A stretch of 55,567 bases of DNA from an uncultured Bacteroides sp. (GCA_944322335.1 CALUOU010000004.1:1-55567), one strand, 5' to 3'. Shown: positions 16,781 through 25,954, numbered from the stretch's first letter. Numbers and translations are program-made. The notes: generated by a model not told the origin, from the sequence alone.

Positions 16781-16810
16781 AAACCTGTCTGTTACTGTTG
16801 TTGATGCGGA

Positions 16811-16818
16811 CAAAGGTA
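16811..16818 (-). promoter_or_regulatory. Promoter -7 box for the dipeptidyl peptidase / lipA operon
   Basis: The minus strand reads TACCTTTG 31 bases before the ATG at 16780. It fits the consensus and excludes the longer start at 16927 for transcripts from this site. Confidence 0.6.
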
Positions 16819-16890
16819 ATACAAAAAAACGAATATCGGTGATGTCTGCATGATAAAAAGTGACGTGCTTTCCTGCCTTTGCCGGCTTCG

Positions 16891-17703
16891 TCATCGGGCA
16901 TGTGCCGTCAGGCCCAACTCCCAGCATGCCACTGCCGAAGCTGCCGCCACGTTCAGCGAATCCACTCCATGTGCCATCGGGATGCGTACCACATAGTCCG
17001 CCAGGGCAATGGTCTCATGAGGAAGGCCATCGCCCTCAGTCCCCATCACCAAGGCCAGCCGGGGCTCTTGCTTCAGCACGGGAGTGTCCAGAGGGATGGA
17101 ACGGTCTGTCAGGGCCAGAGCGGCTGTGCGGAAGCCCAACTCATTCAGCCGGGTGAGCGGCGTGTCCAGCCAGGCCCATGGCACTAGGAACACCGATCCC
17201 ATCGACACACGCACGGCACGGCGGTTCAGCGGGTCACAGGAATCGCGCGTGAGAAGCACGGCATCCATGCCTAAGGCGGCAGCCGAACGGAAGATGGCGC
17301 CTATGTTGGTCGTATCTGTCACTCCATGGATAACCACCACGCGCCGTGCGCCGGCACATACTTCCTCCACAGGACGAGGAAGGGGGCGACGCATGGCACA
17401 CAGCACACCGCGCGTCAGTACATAGCCGGTGAGCTGTGCCAGCAGATCCCGCTCGCCTGTATAGACCGGCAGGTGGGAACAGCGTGCCACGATATCGGTG
17501 GCATCGCCCGTGAGATGCTTCCGCTCACACAGTAAGGCCAAAGGCTCATATCCGGCATCAAGCGCCACGCGGATCACTTTCGGACTCTCAGCGATGAACA
17601 CGCCTTTATCCGGCTCCAGACGGTTGCGCAGTTGGGCTTCGGTGAGGGTGCTGAACAGGTCTACACCGGGATGGACGAGGGAGGTGACTTCTATTATCGG
17701 CAT
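16891..17703 (-). CDS. SpoU/TrmH-family RNA 2'-O-methyltransferase
   Basis: 270 residues. The N-terminal substrate-binding part (about 1-110, with TEAQLRNRLEPDKGVFIAESPKV) precedes a SPOUT catalytic domain. The three knot motifs are visible: NIGAIFRSAAALG, MGTEGDGL and IPMAHGVDSLNVAAASAVA. The product should methylate a ribose in tRNA or rRNA; the target nucleotide is unknown. The ATG at 17703 (MPIIEVTSL) is chosen over 17739, because a -7 box (17737-17744) overlaps the upstream ATG, so transcripts would begin after it. Confidence 0.9.
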   Translation of the reverse strand: MPIIEVTSLVHPGVDLFSTLTEAQLRNRLEPDKGVFIAESPKVIRVALDAGYEPLALLCERKHLTGDATDIVARCSHLPVYTGERDLLAQLTGYVLTRGVLCAMRRPLPRPVEEVCAGARRVVVIHGVTDTTNIGAIFRSAAALGMDAVLLTRDSCDPLNRRAVRVSMGSVFLVPWAWLDTPLTRLNELGFRTAALALTDRSIPLDTPVLKQEPRLALVMGTEGDGLPHETIALADYVVRIPMAHGVDSLNVAAASAVACWELGLTAHAR

Positions 17704-17736
17704 GGGTTCTATGATCTGTTTGCTGGCAATTGGCTG

Positions 17737-17744
17737 CAAAGATA
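17737..17744 (-). promoter_or_regulatory. Promoter -7 box for the SpoU-family gene
   Basis: The minus strand reads TATCTTTG followed by CAGCC, 33 bases before ATG 17703. It overlaps the alternative ATG at 17739 and so decides the start. Confidence 0.6.
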
Positions 17745-17787
17745 CATGTTTCTTCCCTTTTCATTAGCTTATTCCAACGTTTTTCTG

Positions 17788-17795
17788 TACGTTTG
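17788..17795 (+). promoter_or_regulatory. Promoter -7 box for the DUF418 gene
   Basis: TACGTTTG followed by CAGCC, 32 bases before the ATG at 17828, fits TAnnTTTG. It faces away from the SpoU promoter 43 bases to the left. Confidence 0.6.
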
Positions 17796-17827
17796 CAGCC
17801 CTGAAATCATTTAAACCCACAAACGAC

Positions 17828-19015
17828 ATGGAAAATAACCCTTTGCGTCCGAACCAGGGACGTGTCTTAGCCATTGACGCCTTGCGCGGATTCGCCGTCA
17901 TGGGTATCGTGCTGCTCCACAACATCGAGCATTTCAACTACTATTCCTTTCCCAAAGCCACTTCTCCCCTGCTCTCTTCGTTGGACAAGGGACTGTGGGA
18001 CATGCTGTTCTTCCTGTTTTCGGGCAAGGCATATGCCATCTTCGCCCTGCTGTTCGGCTTCACCTTCTACCTACAGAGCCACAACTGCGAGAAGCGGGGC
18101 GAGGACTTCCGCAACCGGTATATGTGGCGGCTGGTGTTGCTACTGCTTTTCGGCTTCATCAATGCGAGCTTCTTTCCCGGCGAGATTCTGGTGCTCTATG
18201 CCCTGATAGGCTTCGTGCTGGTGCCCGTCAGGCATTGGTCGGACAAGGCGGTGGCGTGGACAGCGGCCATCCTGATGCTGCAGCCGTTGGAGTGGTGCAA
18301 GGTGGTTTACGCGCTCGTCTGTCCGGAGGCCAATCCGCAACAGATGGTCTATTCCCTGGGGGATGTCTATCCGCAGCTTGGCGGACACTCCTTCTGGGAG
18401 ATGGTCAAGGCGAACTTCGTCACGGGGCAGCTGGCCAGCCTGAACTGGGCATGGTGCTACGGACGGGTGTTCCAGACGGCCTCGCTCTTCATGATCGGGA
18501 TGCTGCTGGGACGCAAGGGGCTGTTCCGCCTGACCGCCGAAAGCCGTGAGCGGGTGATGCGCTTCTGGCAACGCGTGGGACTCTATGCCCTGCCTGCGGC
18601 TGTCCTGCTGTATTTCTTTAAGCAGTTCCTTTATACGCAATTAGACAATCCCTTCCTGAAAGCCACGATGGAGACCGTGTGGAACTCATGGTACAACCTG
18701 GCCTTCATGCTCGTGATGGTCAGCGGATTCCTGCTGCTTTACTGGATCAATGAGGGGAAGGTGCAGCAATGGCTGGTCCCTTATGGGAAGATGAGTCTGA
18801 CGGACTACATCACCCAGTCTGTCATAGGAAGCTTCCTCTACTATGGCTACGGACTGGAGCTGCACCGCACGTGCGGGACCACCTGGAGCCTGCTCATCGG
18901 CATCGCCTTCTTCCTGCTGCAGCTGGCGTTCGCACACTGGTGGTTCCGCCACTTCAAGCGGGGTCCCCTGGAAACCATCTGGCACCGGCTGACATGGATA
19001 GGAAAGAAGCATTGA
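17828..19015 (+). CDS. DUF418-domain integral membrane protein
   Basis: 395 residues with about eight to ten membrane helices. The N-terminus RVLAIDALRGFAVMGIVLLHNI is typical of DUF418 and related acyltransferase-like membrane proteins, and the C-terminal segment QLAFAHWWFRHFKRGPLETIWH is the DUF418 signature. The biochemical role is unknown; relatives are suspected to move acyl or other groups across the inner membrane. Its 3' end overlaps the start of the radical-SAM gene by 22 bases, so the two form an operon. The base composition is clearly richer in GC than the genes to its left. Confidence 0.88.
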   Translation: MENNPLRPNQGRVLAIDALRGFAVMGIVLLHNIEHFNYYSFPKATSPLLSSLDKGLWDMLFFLFSGKAYAIFALLFGFTFYLQSHNCEKRGEDFRNRYMWRLVLLLLFGFINASFFPGEILVLYALIGFVLVPVRHWSDKAVAWTAAILMLQPLEWCKVVYALVCPEANPQQMVYSLGDVYPQLGGHSFWEMVKANFVTGQLASLNWAWCYGRVFQTASLFMIGMLLGRKGLFRLTAESRERVMRFWQRVGLYALPAAVLLYFFKQFLYTQLDNPFLKATMETVWNSWYNLAFMLVMVSGFLLLYWINEGKVQQWLVPYGKMSLTDYITQSVIGSFLYYGYGLELHRTCGTTWSLLIGIAFFLLQLAFAHWWFRHFKRGPLETIWHRLTWIGKKH

Positions 19016-19947
19016 CCCCCGGAGAAAGCCCGCTCTACAACGAGTTTTCCGCCTACCTGAAACGGGTGTTCCCTTTCAAGGTGCAGAAGATATCGCTCCA
19101 TGCGGGCTTCACCTGCCCCAACCGTGACGGGACGGTGGGCTTCGGCGGATGCACGTATTGCAACAACCAGACGTTCAATCCCGCCTATTGCCACACCGAC
19201 AAGTCCATAGCCATGCAGCTGGAGGAAGGCAAGCGGTTCTTCGCCCATAAATATCCGTCCATGAAGTATCTGGCCTACTTTCAGGCTTATACAAACACGT
19301 ATGCCGGACTCGACATGCTGAGGCGGAAGTATGAGGAGGCGCTGGACGTGGACGGCGTGGTGGGGCTGGTCATCGGAACCCGGCCGGACTGCATGCCCGA
19401 CAGCCTGCTGCGCTATCTGGAGCGGCTGAACAGGCAGACGTTCCTGCTGGTGGAGTATGGCATCGAGAGCGTCCGCGATGAGACCCTGAGGCGGATCAAC
19501 CGGGGACATACGTTCCAGACGGCGGCGGACGCGGTGAGGAGGACGGCCTCCTGCGGCATACTCACGGGAGGACACGTCATCTTAGGCTTGCCGGGAGAGA
19601 CGCATACAGACATTGTCGAGCAGGCCGACACCGTCTCCCGGCTCCCCCTGACCACGCTGAAGATGCATCAGCTGCAGCTGATACGCGGCACGCGGATGGC
19701 CGACGAGTATGCCCGCCATCCGGAGGATTTCCACCTGTTCGGGTTGGACGAATACATCGATGTGGTAGTGGACTATGTGCAGCGTCTACGCCCCGATCTG
19801 GTGCTGGAACGCTTCGTCTCCCAGTCGCCCAAGGAGCTGCTCGTCGCCCCGGACTGGGGACTGAAGAATCATGAGTTCAACCACAAGGTGCAGAAGCGGA
19901 TGCGGGAGCTTGGTGCCTGCCAGGGCAAGCTGTGGCGCCGGGAATAG
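18994..19947 (+). CDS. TIGR01212-family (YhcC-like) radical-SAM protein
   Basis: 317 residues. The cluster cysteines lie in FTCPNRDGTVGFGGCTYCNN, the characteristic widely spaced C...CxxC of the family. Further family segments are YFQAYTNTYA, VGLVIGTRPDC, EYGIESVRDETLRRINRGH and GHVILGLPGET. The reaction is unknown; by homology it is a cytosolic iron-sulphur enzyme related to Elp3-type proteins. The ATG at 18994 matches the expected N-terminus (MDRKEALTPGESPLYNEFSAYLK); longer reading frames run back inside the DUF418 gene and are not conserved in style. It is transcribed with the DUF418 gene. Confidence 0.9.
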   Translation: MDRKEALTPGESPLYNEFSAYLKRVFPFKVQKISLHAGFTCPNRDGTVGFGGCTYCNNQTFNPAYCHTDKSIAMQLEEGKRFFAHKYPSMKYLAYFQAYTNTYAGLDMLRRKYEEALDVDGVVGLVIGTRPDCMPDSLLRYLERLNRQTFLLVEYGIESVRDETLRRINRGHTFQTAADAVRRTASCGILTGGHVILGLPGETHTDIVEQADTVSRLPLTTLKMHQLQLIRGTRMADEYARHPEDFHLFGLDEYIDVVVDYVQRLRPDLVLERFVSQSPKELLVAPDWGLKNHEFNHKVQKRMRELGACQGKLWRRE

Positions 19948-19995
19948 AGGCGCGGCACGCCGGAGAGAAGCGTCATGGCCATGAGGCGCGGCACG
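19947..19995. repeat. 13-base direct repeat with central palindrome
   Basis: GAGGCGCGGCACG occurs at 19947-19959 and 19983-19995, flanking the palindrome CATGGCCATG (19974-19983). It lies in the short gap between the radical-SAM gene and the convergent polyene cluster, and may mark the cluster edge. Confidence 0.6.
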
Positions 19996-20021
19996 TCCCG
20001 TCTCTATCCATACCTTATGCC

Positions 20022-21362
20022 TTACCCTTCATGTTTATCCCTGTATGCCTTCCGGTTGATCTTGCCGTTGTAGGTGTATTCGACGGCCTGCACAGCCTCG
20101 TAAAGGGCGGGAACCTTATACAGCTCCAGCCGGGAACGGATGTGGCGGGCTATCTTCTTCCTGTCGAGCACACAGCCTTCAGCCGGAACGACCAGCAGCT
20201 TCAGCACGGTGCCCATCACGGGATGGGACGCGCGGACACAAACGCAGTCCGCCACATCGGGCAAGCCCGCCGCCACCGCCTCCACCTCGGAAGGGTCCAC
20301 CTTATAGCCGCCCACATTGATCACATCGTCCGAACGTCCGATCAGGTGAAGGCGGCCTTCCGCGTCGATCTCGCCCTTGTCATGGGTGAAGAGGACACGT
20401 CCCTCGCGCAAGACGGAGGCCGTCTGTTCCGGATCGTCCACATAGCCCGTCATCAGCATGGGGCCTTGGCAAGCCACGGTGCCGTCGGGCGTGATCCGGA
20501 TGCGGGCGTGCTTCATCGGCCTGCCCAGACATCCCGCTATGCGGCAGCCGGGACGGTTGAAGTCGTGGGTGCAGACAATGCCGGTCTCGGTGGACGCATA
20601 CGTGTTATAGAGGCGGGAATGGGGCAAGACCCTGCACAGCTCTTCCATGTCTTCCTGACGGATAGGGGCGGCGCCGGTCTCGATGAAGTCTATGACGCTG
20701 GCATAGGACGAAAGTTCCCCGCCACTGAAGGCCAGCAGCATGCGGATGGCGGAAGGGACTAAGAAGGTGGCGAAGCGGAAGCCCGGACGGGACAGGGAGG
20801 CATAGAAGGCGTTGAGGTCTTTCATGCCTTCCAGCACACACAGGGCACCGCCGGTCCGGATGACAGGCCACACCTTGGAGAGGCTGCCGATATGGTTCAA
20901 CGGGCCGCTGATGACGAACATCAGGCCGGACGTGAAGCCTTGCGCCTCTATCAGGTTCTCCGCATTGGCCCGGATGGCCTCGTGGCTGATCATCACGCCC
21001 TTGCTGCGTCCGGTGGTGCCGGTGGTGAACAGGATGTCGGCTGTGCCTTCGGGGATGGAGGCGGCGCGCATGGCCGTCCGTATCTCGTCGAAAGCCGCGT
21101 CGGGCAGGCTCTGCTCCAGAGGCACCATCACGCCGCCAAGGGCATGGACAGCCAGGTAGGTTGTCAGGAACTCTGCCGACTGGGACGCACGACACACCCA
21201 TGCCTCTCCCGCGTGAAGGCCGGCGGCGGACAGACTGTCCATCCGTCTGCAGACCGCCTGCCAGAGCTGCGCGTAACTCAGCTCCACCGGGCCGCACACC
21301 AACGCCAGCCTGTCCGGACAGGCCGAGGCATGGCGGCACAGGCAGGCTTCCAGCGGGCTCAT
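20022..21362 (-). CDS. AMP-dependent acyl/aryl ligase of the polyene cluster (ApeH-like)
   Basis: 446 residues of the ANL superfamily, shorter than typical acyl-CoA synthetases (500 or more). The P-loop LFTTGTTGRSKG lies at 111-122, YASTETG near 257, the hinge region at GRSDDVINVGGYKVDPSEVE and the C-terminal catalytic lysine in NGKINRKA. It should adenylate a carboxylic acid and pass it to a carrier protein or CoA. Its ATG overlaps the stop of the small carrier-protein gene by four bases, so that protein is the likely acceptor and the pair may load the starter unit. It is the last gene of the cluster; the substrate (aryl or fatty acid) is not evident from sequence. Confidence 0.85.
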   Translation of the reverse strand: MSPLEACLCRHASACPDRLALVCGPVELSYAQLWQAVCRRMDSLSAAGLHAGEAWVCRASQSAEFLTTYLAVHALGGVMVPLEQSLPDAAFDEIRTAMRAASIPEGTADILFTTGTTGRSKGVMISHEAIRANAENLIEAQGFTSGLMFVISGPLNHIGSLSKVWPVIRTGGALCVLEGMKDLNAFYASLSRPGFRFATFLVPSAIRMLLAFSGGELSSYASVIDFIETGAAPIRQEDMEELCRVLPHSRLYNTYASTETGIVCTHDFNRPGCRIAGCLGRPMKHARIRITPDGTVACQGPMLMTGYVDDPEQTASVLREGRVLFTHDKGEIDAEGRLHLIGRSDDVINVGGYKVDPSEVEAVAAGLPDVADCVCVRASHPVMGTVLKLLVVPAEGCVLDRKKIARHIRSRLELYKVPALYEAVQAVEYTYNGKINRKAYRDKHEG

Positions 21363-21592
21363 GACCCGGCTCCTTCCCGCAGTTTGCGCTCTACCATGGC
21401 CGTGAGGCTGTCGAGATTCTTCAGGTTGCGGGGAGTCGCGTCCTTGCGGTCGAGGGTGATGTCGTATCTCTCTGACAAGGCCATCAGGATGGTGGTCACG
21501 CCCAGCGAGTCCAGCTCGGCGAAAAGGCAGTCGGAATCGAAGTCGGCCAGGGGCAAGGCTTCTTCCAGTAAGGCTCTGATTTCTTCTTTCAT
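21359..21592 (-). CDS. Acyl carrier protein partner of the ligase
   Basis: 77 residues with the four-helix carrier-protein pattern. The phosphopantetheine attachment site is Ser29 in ELDSLGVT, where leucine follows the serine as usual. It is acidic at its N-terminus but has a basic C-terminal end (MVERKLREGAGS), unlike the two other carrier proteins of the cluster, so it probably serves a separate loading step. It is coupled to the AMP ligase through an ATGA overlap. The nearest upstream gene is the acyltransferase, 91 bases away. Confidence 0.85.
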   Translation of the reverse strand: MKEEIRALLEEALPLADFDSDCLFAELDSLGVTTILMALSERYDITLDRKDATPRNLKNLDSLTAMVERKLREGAGS

Positions 21593-21683
21593 ATGAATCT
21601 GATGTTTTTAGGTAAATGCGTATATTTCTTGTATGGTTTGTATAAGAGGGATATGCGCGACCCTATCCCGATGTAGGGCCGTT

Positions 21684-22826
21684 TCATGGGCAGAGGGGTT
21701 CTACAGGGTTGGAATATATGCCGAGGAAGATGTCTGCCAGGGTCTCCATGTCCAGCCTGTCCTCATAGCGTTTCAGGCCGCACAGCCGCTCGATGAAGGC
21801 CGCCCGGTCTTCGCCGGTGTATCTGTCGCGGCAGTCGCTGTTGCCATATCGCAGGTCGTGGGCGACGTAGTTGGTGGGATAGAGACGGTAGGCTTCATGG
21901 ATGCGACGGTCTATCAGCGCCGCCACCGCCCGGTTGAAGTCGCCCACGGTGAAGGCGGTGTAGGCCGACAGCTCTTCCCGTGTCAGTCTGGGGCAGAAAG
22001 CCAGATGCACATGGCCCTTGGGCTGTGTGATGCCGGTCAGGATGCTGGTCAGGTCTTCGCCGGGTTTCTTGATATAGTGGTGGCTGATCCGGCGGCGTTC
22101 ATAGAGTTCCAACGCCTTGAGAAGGTCGCAGGGTTCCCATTCATAGCTGATGGCGACGGGCAGGATATGCAGCTCGTCCATGGCGTCCACCTTGTCGTCG
22201 GTCCGGCTCAGTCCGAACATCTTCATCACTCCCTGGTCGGTGCGGTCAAGGCCGTCCTTGGTGCGTCCGTTGCGCTGCGCTATCCACACGGAGCACTTCC
22301 GTTCCGTAAGGGTCTGGCGGATATACCGGCTCAGGTGGAGCGAGGATTGGTAGAAGGCTTTCAGGTTGTTTTCAGGCCGTTCCACCCTGAACATCTTGTT
22401 GGCTTTGCCAAGGTCTATGATCAGCTGACCTTGCATCAGGTTTGATCCGAACGTTATCTCGCTGGTCTCATGTCCGTGCGTATAGAGCACATACTGCATC
22501 AGGCACGAGTCGAGCACGATGTCACGGTGGTTCCCGATGAAGAGGTAGTGCTCGCCGGGCGAGAGGTGTTCCAGACCGCTGTAGGTGAAGCGGGTGATGG
22601 TGCGTCCGATCACCTGTCTGACCATGTGGAACATCACCCGCGACTGGAACTCGGATGTGGTGTGGATGGACCTGACCAACTCGCGCACTTCCGGCAAGGC
22701 TTTGTCGGGGAATACATAGGAAGCCAGCAGGGGGAACGAGCCGCTGCCGGCAATACGGTCCATCGCTGCGGGGATCTCCTCATCGCGGTAGGGCCGAATA
22801 TCATCGAATGTAGGATCGTAAGGCAT
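21684..22826 (-). CDS. Glycerolipid-type acyltransferase of the cluster
   Basis: 380 residues. The acyltransferase block is recognisable by NHRDIVLDS (His100-x4-Asp105), then GSNLMQGQLIIDLGKANKMF and SVWIAQRNGRTKDGLD, which takes the place of the usual substrate-binding FPEGTR. It resembles the PlsB/PlsC superfamily subgroup seen in Bacteroidetes. It probably transfers an acyl or polyene chain to a glycerol or sugar acceptor at the inner membrane. It is one of three acyltransferases of different types in the cluster and lies 69 bases after the second oxidoreductase. Confidence 0.8.
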   Translation of the reverse strand: MPYDPTFDDIRPYRDEEIPAAMDRIAGSGSFPLLASYVFPDKALPEVRELVRSIHTTSEFQSRVMFHMVRQVIGRTITRFTYSGLEHLSPGEHYLFIGNHRDIVLDSCLMQYVLYTHGHETSEITFGSNLMQGQLIIDLGKANKMFRVERPENNLKAFYQSSLHLSRYIRQTLTERKCSVWIAQRNGRTKDGLDRTDQGVMKMFGLSRTDDKVDAMDELHILPVAISYEWEPCDLLKALELYERRRISHHYIKKPGEDLTSILTGITQPKGHVHLAFCPRLTREELSAYTAFTVGDFNRAVAALIDRRIHEAYRLYPTNYVAHDLRYGNSDCRDRYTGEDRAAFIERLCGLKRYEDRLDMETLADIFLGIYSNPVEPLCP

Positions 22827-22895
22827 GTTTTCGTTTCTTAGGTTGACTGATGGATGTTTGAAAAGACGGACAGGCCAATGAGGCTCAGGCGTTTG

Positions 22896-24413
22896 TCACA
22901 GCCACAGGCTGCCCTGACGGATCTTCGTGACGATCGTGTTCCGGCCGACAATGGCTTCGGCTGTCTGGATGGCGGTCAGCGGCACGCCGCAGATGCCGTG
23001 CAGGTTGATGTTCTGTCCCGTCAGCAACAGATTCCTCACCTTTGTGCCGATGGGGACCTGTGACAGGGCCATGTTCCGGCAGTCGCGGTTGTAGCCGTAT
23101 ATGGCTCCCTCCTTCGTGCCGTAATAGTCGCGGATGGTGAGAGGTGTCGAGGCGAAACAGAGGCCGATGTCACGGCGGATGCCGGGGCGCAGGCGCTCCA
23201 GACGGTCGAGCGTCTGCTGCAGCATGCGTTCCTTCCAGGCATAATAGTCCGGCGGGCGGTGTCCGGTGTGACTGTCGGCCCATGCCGCCACCGCGCTGAA
23301 GGGCATGGGACAGTTGAGGGTCATGCGTTCCGCCCAGGGACCCTGGTTCCCTGCCGGAGGCGTGAGGCACATGAAGCCGCGCGGGAAGTCGGCCTCGTCA
23401 TACTCCGCCAGCCGCCAGACGTAGCCGTGGTCTTCCTGATAATAGCAGGGGTGTCCGGCGAAGGGCTGGCGCGCGCCTTCCTTGAACTTGATGTAGACGG
23501 AGAAGGCGGAATAGGAATTGGGAATCTCCTGCAGCCTGCTGCGGTAGGAACGGGGAAAGGCCGTTTCAGGCACGAGTGTCAGCAGGGTGCAGGGATGCAG
23601 GTCGGATATGTACCAGTCCCCCTTATAGGTCTTGCCACGGCGGGTGGTGACGCGGGTCACGAAGCGTTCCTCCACGGCGATCTCCGTCACGGGGTCGCCC
23701 GTCAGAACCTCCCCTCCAGCCTGCGTGATGAGGCGGCAGAGCGCATCGGCCATCTGCTGGCTCCCGTCGGTGAACATGCCCGATCCGTTGATGTAAAGCA
23801 CGTTGATCAGGGCGTGGACAAAGGCGGGTGTATGTCCGGCGACACCGCCGTACATGGGGTTCATGTAGGCCAGCAGCTCGGCCAGGACAGGATCGTCCAC
23901 ATAGCGGCCGATAAACGAGTCGGCCGGCATGAGGAAGGCGTCAGAATGGGGTTTCAGCATGCCTCCGCTGTCCGGACGGAGGTAGAACAGGTCCACCTCC
24001 TCGCTCAGGGTCCAGAGGTCGTCGAAGTATCTGTGGAGTCCGTCGGCTTGGCCGGGGAAGCGGCGGGCAAGGTAGTTCTCAAGGGCGACGCGCCCGCGGG
24101 GCAGGCGGTAGATCTCGCCCGTCCGGCCGAAGGTGACCGAGTCCATGCAGTCGGGATCGGTGTCGCGGATGCTCAGTTTGTCCATGATGCCCAGGTAGCG
24201 ACAGATTTCATACAGGTTGTGTCCGGGCGTGAATCCGCCCACGATGTGCATGCCGGTCTCAAACAGGACACCCTGCCGGCGGAAGCACTGCAGTCCGCCG
24301 CCCGCGATGGGGTTCTTCTCCAACACCGTCACTCGACAGCCTTCTTTCGAGAGGAGGGCGCCCGTGGTCAGGCCGCCCAGTCCGCCGCCTATGATGATGA
24401 CATGTGCGTTCAT
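22896..24413 (-). CDS. FAD-dependent oxidoreductase, phytoene-desaturase / retinol-saturase-like (second of a pair)
   Basis: 505 residues. An N-terminal FAD-binding fold has GGGLGGLTTGALLSKEG and then LEKNPIAGGGLQCF, and the C-terminal FAD loop is NLLLTGQNINLHGICGVPL. Family members act on polyenes: they desaturate or isomerise carotenoids or saturate retinol. In this setting the substrate is most simply the polyene or its acyl chains. Its ATG overlaps the stop of the first oxidoreductase by four bases, and the two proteins look like old paralogues (same N-terminal pattern and a similar STPLTIRDYYGTKEGAIYG segment), suggesting a heterodimer or two successive steps. The direction of the reaction cannot be told from sequence. 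Confidence 0.85.
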   Translation of the reverse strand: MNAHVIIIGGGLGGLTTGALLSKEGCRVTVLEKNPIAGGGLQCFRRQGVLFETGMHIVGGFTPGHNLYEICRYLGIMDKLSIRDTDPDCMDSVTFGRTGEIYRLPRGRVALENYLARRFPGQADGLHRYFDDLWTLSEEVDLFYLRPDSGGMLKPHSDAFLMPADSFIGRYVDDPVLAELLAYMNPMYGGVAGHTPAFVHALINVLYINGSGMFTDGSQQMADALCRLITQAGGEVLTGDPVTEIAVEERFVTRVTTRRGKTYKGDWYISDLHPCTLLTLVPETAFPRSYRSRLQEIPNSYSAFSVYIKFKEGARQPFAGHPCYYQEDHGYVWRLAEYDEADFPRGFMCLTPPAGNQGPWAERMTLNCPMPFSAVAAWADSHTGHRPPDYYAWKERMLQQTLDRLERLRPGIRRDIGLCFASTPLTIRDYYGTKEGAIYGYNRDCRNMALSQVPIGTKVRNLLLTGQNINLHGICGVPLTAIQTAEAIVGRNTIVTKIRQGSLWL

Positions 24414-25906
24414 TGGTTCACTTCTAAGATTTGTTTATATAAATAAGGTGAGGCCAGCAGCTCGCCGCAGGTCACCATGGTGCCTACGATGACGCCCAGC
24501 ATCCCGTGTGAGTTGACATTCTGTCCCGTCATGAACAGGTTGGGGATGCGTGTGCGGGCAGGCACCCGTCCGGCGCTGCCCAGGGCTACGTCCTTGGCCA
24601 CGCCGTAGAGCGATCCGCCCTCGGTGCCGGTATAGTCGCGGTAGGTGAGCGGCGTGGAGACGTAGTAGTGTGCTATGCGGTCGGCGATGCCGGGAAACTG
24701 CTTGTCCAGCGAGGAGATCAGCCTCCTGGCGCGGCGGTCGGCGAACTGCCGGTAGTCCTCGCCGCGCCGTCCGACGGTGGTGTCGGCCCACGGGGCCAAT
24801 TCCTCCATGCGCATGTAGGTGAGGATGACTCCCGTGCGGGCGAAAGCCTGTCCGGGGCTGTCGCAGAGGTGCATGTAGAGGTAGCCTTCGGGCCAGGTGT
24901 CGGCTGTATAGCGTTCGCATCCCCAAGGGGTGTCGGTGTTGTAGGCGAAGTAGTTGTGGTTCATGTAGGGTACGGCGTTTTCCTTGAAATGCAGGTAGAC
25001 GGAGAATCCTCCCACGGTCTGCGGGATGCCGCTGATGCGCCGTCGGAAGGCGGGACGGATGAGGGTGGTGTCGCGCAGCAGCTCCATGGTGCGCATGGGA
25101 TGGATGGCTGAGACCACACAGTCGGCCTGTAGGAACTCGCTGCCGTTGATCTCCACGCCCGTGGCACGGGAAGCGTTGCAGACGATGCTGGTGGCCTTGC
25201 TTCGGGTGCGGATCCCGGCTCCATACTTGGCAAGGACTTCCGCCAGCGCCATGGCCACTGTGTCGCTCCCGCCTGCGAATCGGAACGTGCTCCGGTTGTA
25301 GAAGTCCACGATGAAGGCATGGACGGAAAACGGTGTCTTGTCCCGCTCGCCTGCGTACAGGGGCAGCTCGCCTGCCAGCACTTTCCGCAGCAGGGGGTCG
25401 CCGATGAGGCTTTCGATGACCTCGTTGACGGAGCGGAGCTGGTACTCGGCGTTGACGGCGGGGCCGCTTGTCCCCTCCTTCAGGCTGTGGAGGGAGGAGG
25501 CGGTGGAGATCCGGTCGATGAGGTGGACATAGCGTAGGAGGTTGTCGCGCTCGGCGGGGAAAAGGGAGGCCAGCCGCTCGGCGAAGGCTTCCATGCCGTT
25601 GGGGAAATGGAACTCCTGTCCGCAGAGGGAGATGACGTTGTAGCCGTCTGTGTCGAGCCGCGAGAGGCGTATCTTGTCGATGATCTCCAGATAGCGCATC
25701 ATCTTGTGGAGCACCTGCCCCTCGTCCGCGCTGCCTATGAAGTGCATGCCTGTCTCGAACTTCACCCCGCGACGCGTGAAGCACTGCAGGCATCCGCCGG
25801 CCTGTGCGTTCTGCTCAAGGACGGTCACCCGATAGCCGTTCTTGGCCAGTACCACCCCGGTGGTCAGTCCGCCCAGTCCGCTGCCTATGATGATTGCTTT
25901 CTTCAT
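24410..25906 (-). CDS. FAD-dependent oxidoreductase, phytoene-desaturase / retinol-saturase-like (first of a pair)
   Basis: 498 residues with the FAD fold GSGLGGLTTGVVLAKNG (about 8-24), EQNAQAGGCLQCF, GMHFIGS, and a C-terminal NLFMTGQNVNSHGMLGVI. The segment STPLTYRDYTGTEGGSLYG matches the paralogue downstream. It is the first gene of a five-gene subgroup (two oxidoreductases, acyltransferase, carrier protein, ligase) that runs in the same direction as the main cluster but is separated from it by the HU-like gene. A long perfect stem-loop lies just upstream (25955-25988). The role in polyene chemistry is inferred from family and location. Confidence 0.85.
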   Translation of the reverse strand: MKKAIIIGSGLGGLTTGVVLAKNGYRVTVLEQNAQAGGCLQCFTRRGVKFETGMHFIGSADEGQVLHKMMRYLEIIDKIRLSRLDTDGYNVISLCGQEFHFPNGMEAFAERLASLFPAERDNLLRYVHLIDRISTASSLHSLKEGTSGPAVNAEYQLRSVNEVIESLIGDPLLRKVLAGELPLYAGERDKTPFSVHAFIVDFYNRSTFRFAGGSDTVAMALAEVLAKYGAGIRTRSKATSIVCNASRATGVEINGSEFLQADCVVSAIHPMRTMELLRDTTLIRPAFRRRISGIPQTVGGFSVYLHFKENAVPYMNHNYFAYNTDTPWGCERYTADTWPEGYLYMHLCDSPGQAFARTGVILTYMRMEELAPWADTTVGRRGEDYRQFADRRARRLISSLDKQFPGIADRIAHYYVSTPLTYRDYTGTEGGSLYGVAKDVALGSAGRVPARTRIPNLFMTGQNVNSHGMLGVIVGTMVTCGELLASPYLYKQILEVNQ

Positions 25907-25954
25907 GTGACGATAAACGTGTGTGTCGTTGATGGATCAAATGCTGACGGATCA

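Noticed and set aside
23259..24446. Long plus-strand frame opposite the flavoenzyme gene
   Set aside because: It is a mirror frame of a GC-rich gene; the opposite strand has complete FAD motifs and fits the operon. Many similar long frames at 18-36 kb were rejected for the same reason.
24435..25793. Second minus-strand frame of 452 codons inside the first flavoenzyme
   Set aside because: The composition (very rich in His, Arg and Pro) is typical of an out-of-frame reading; the overlapping frame is clearly a flavoprotein.
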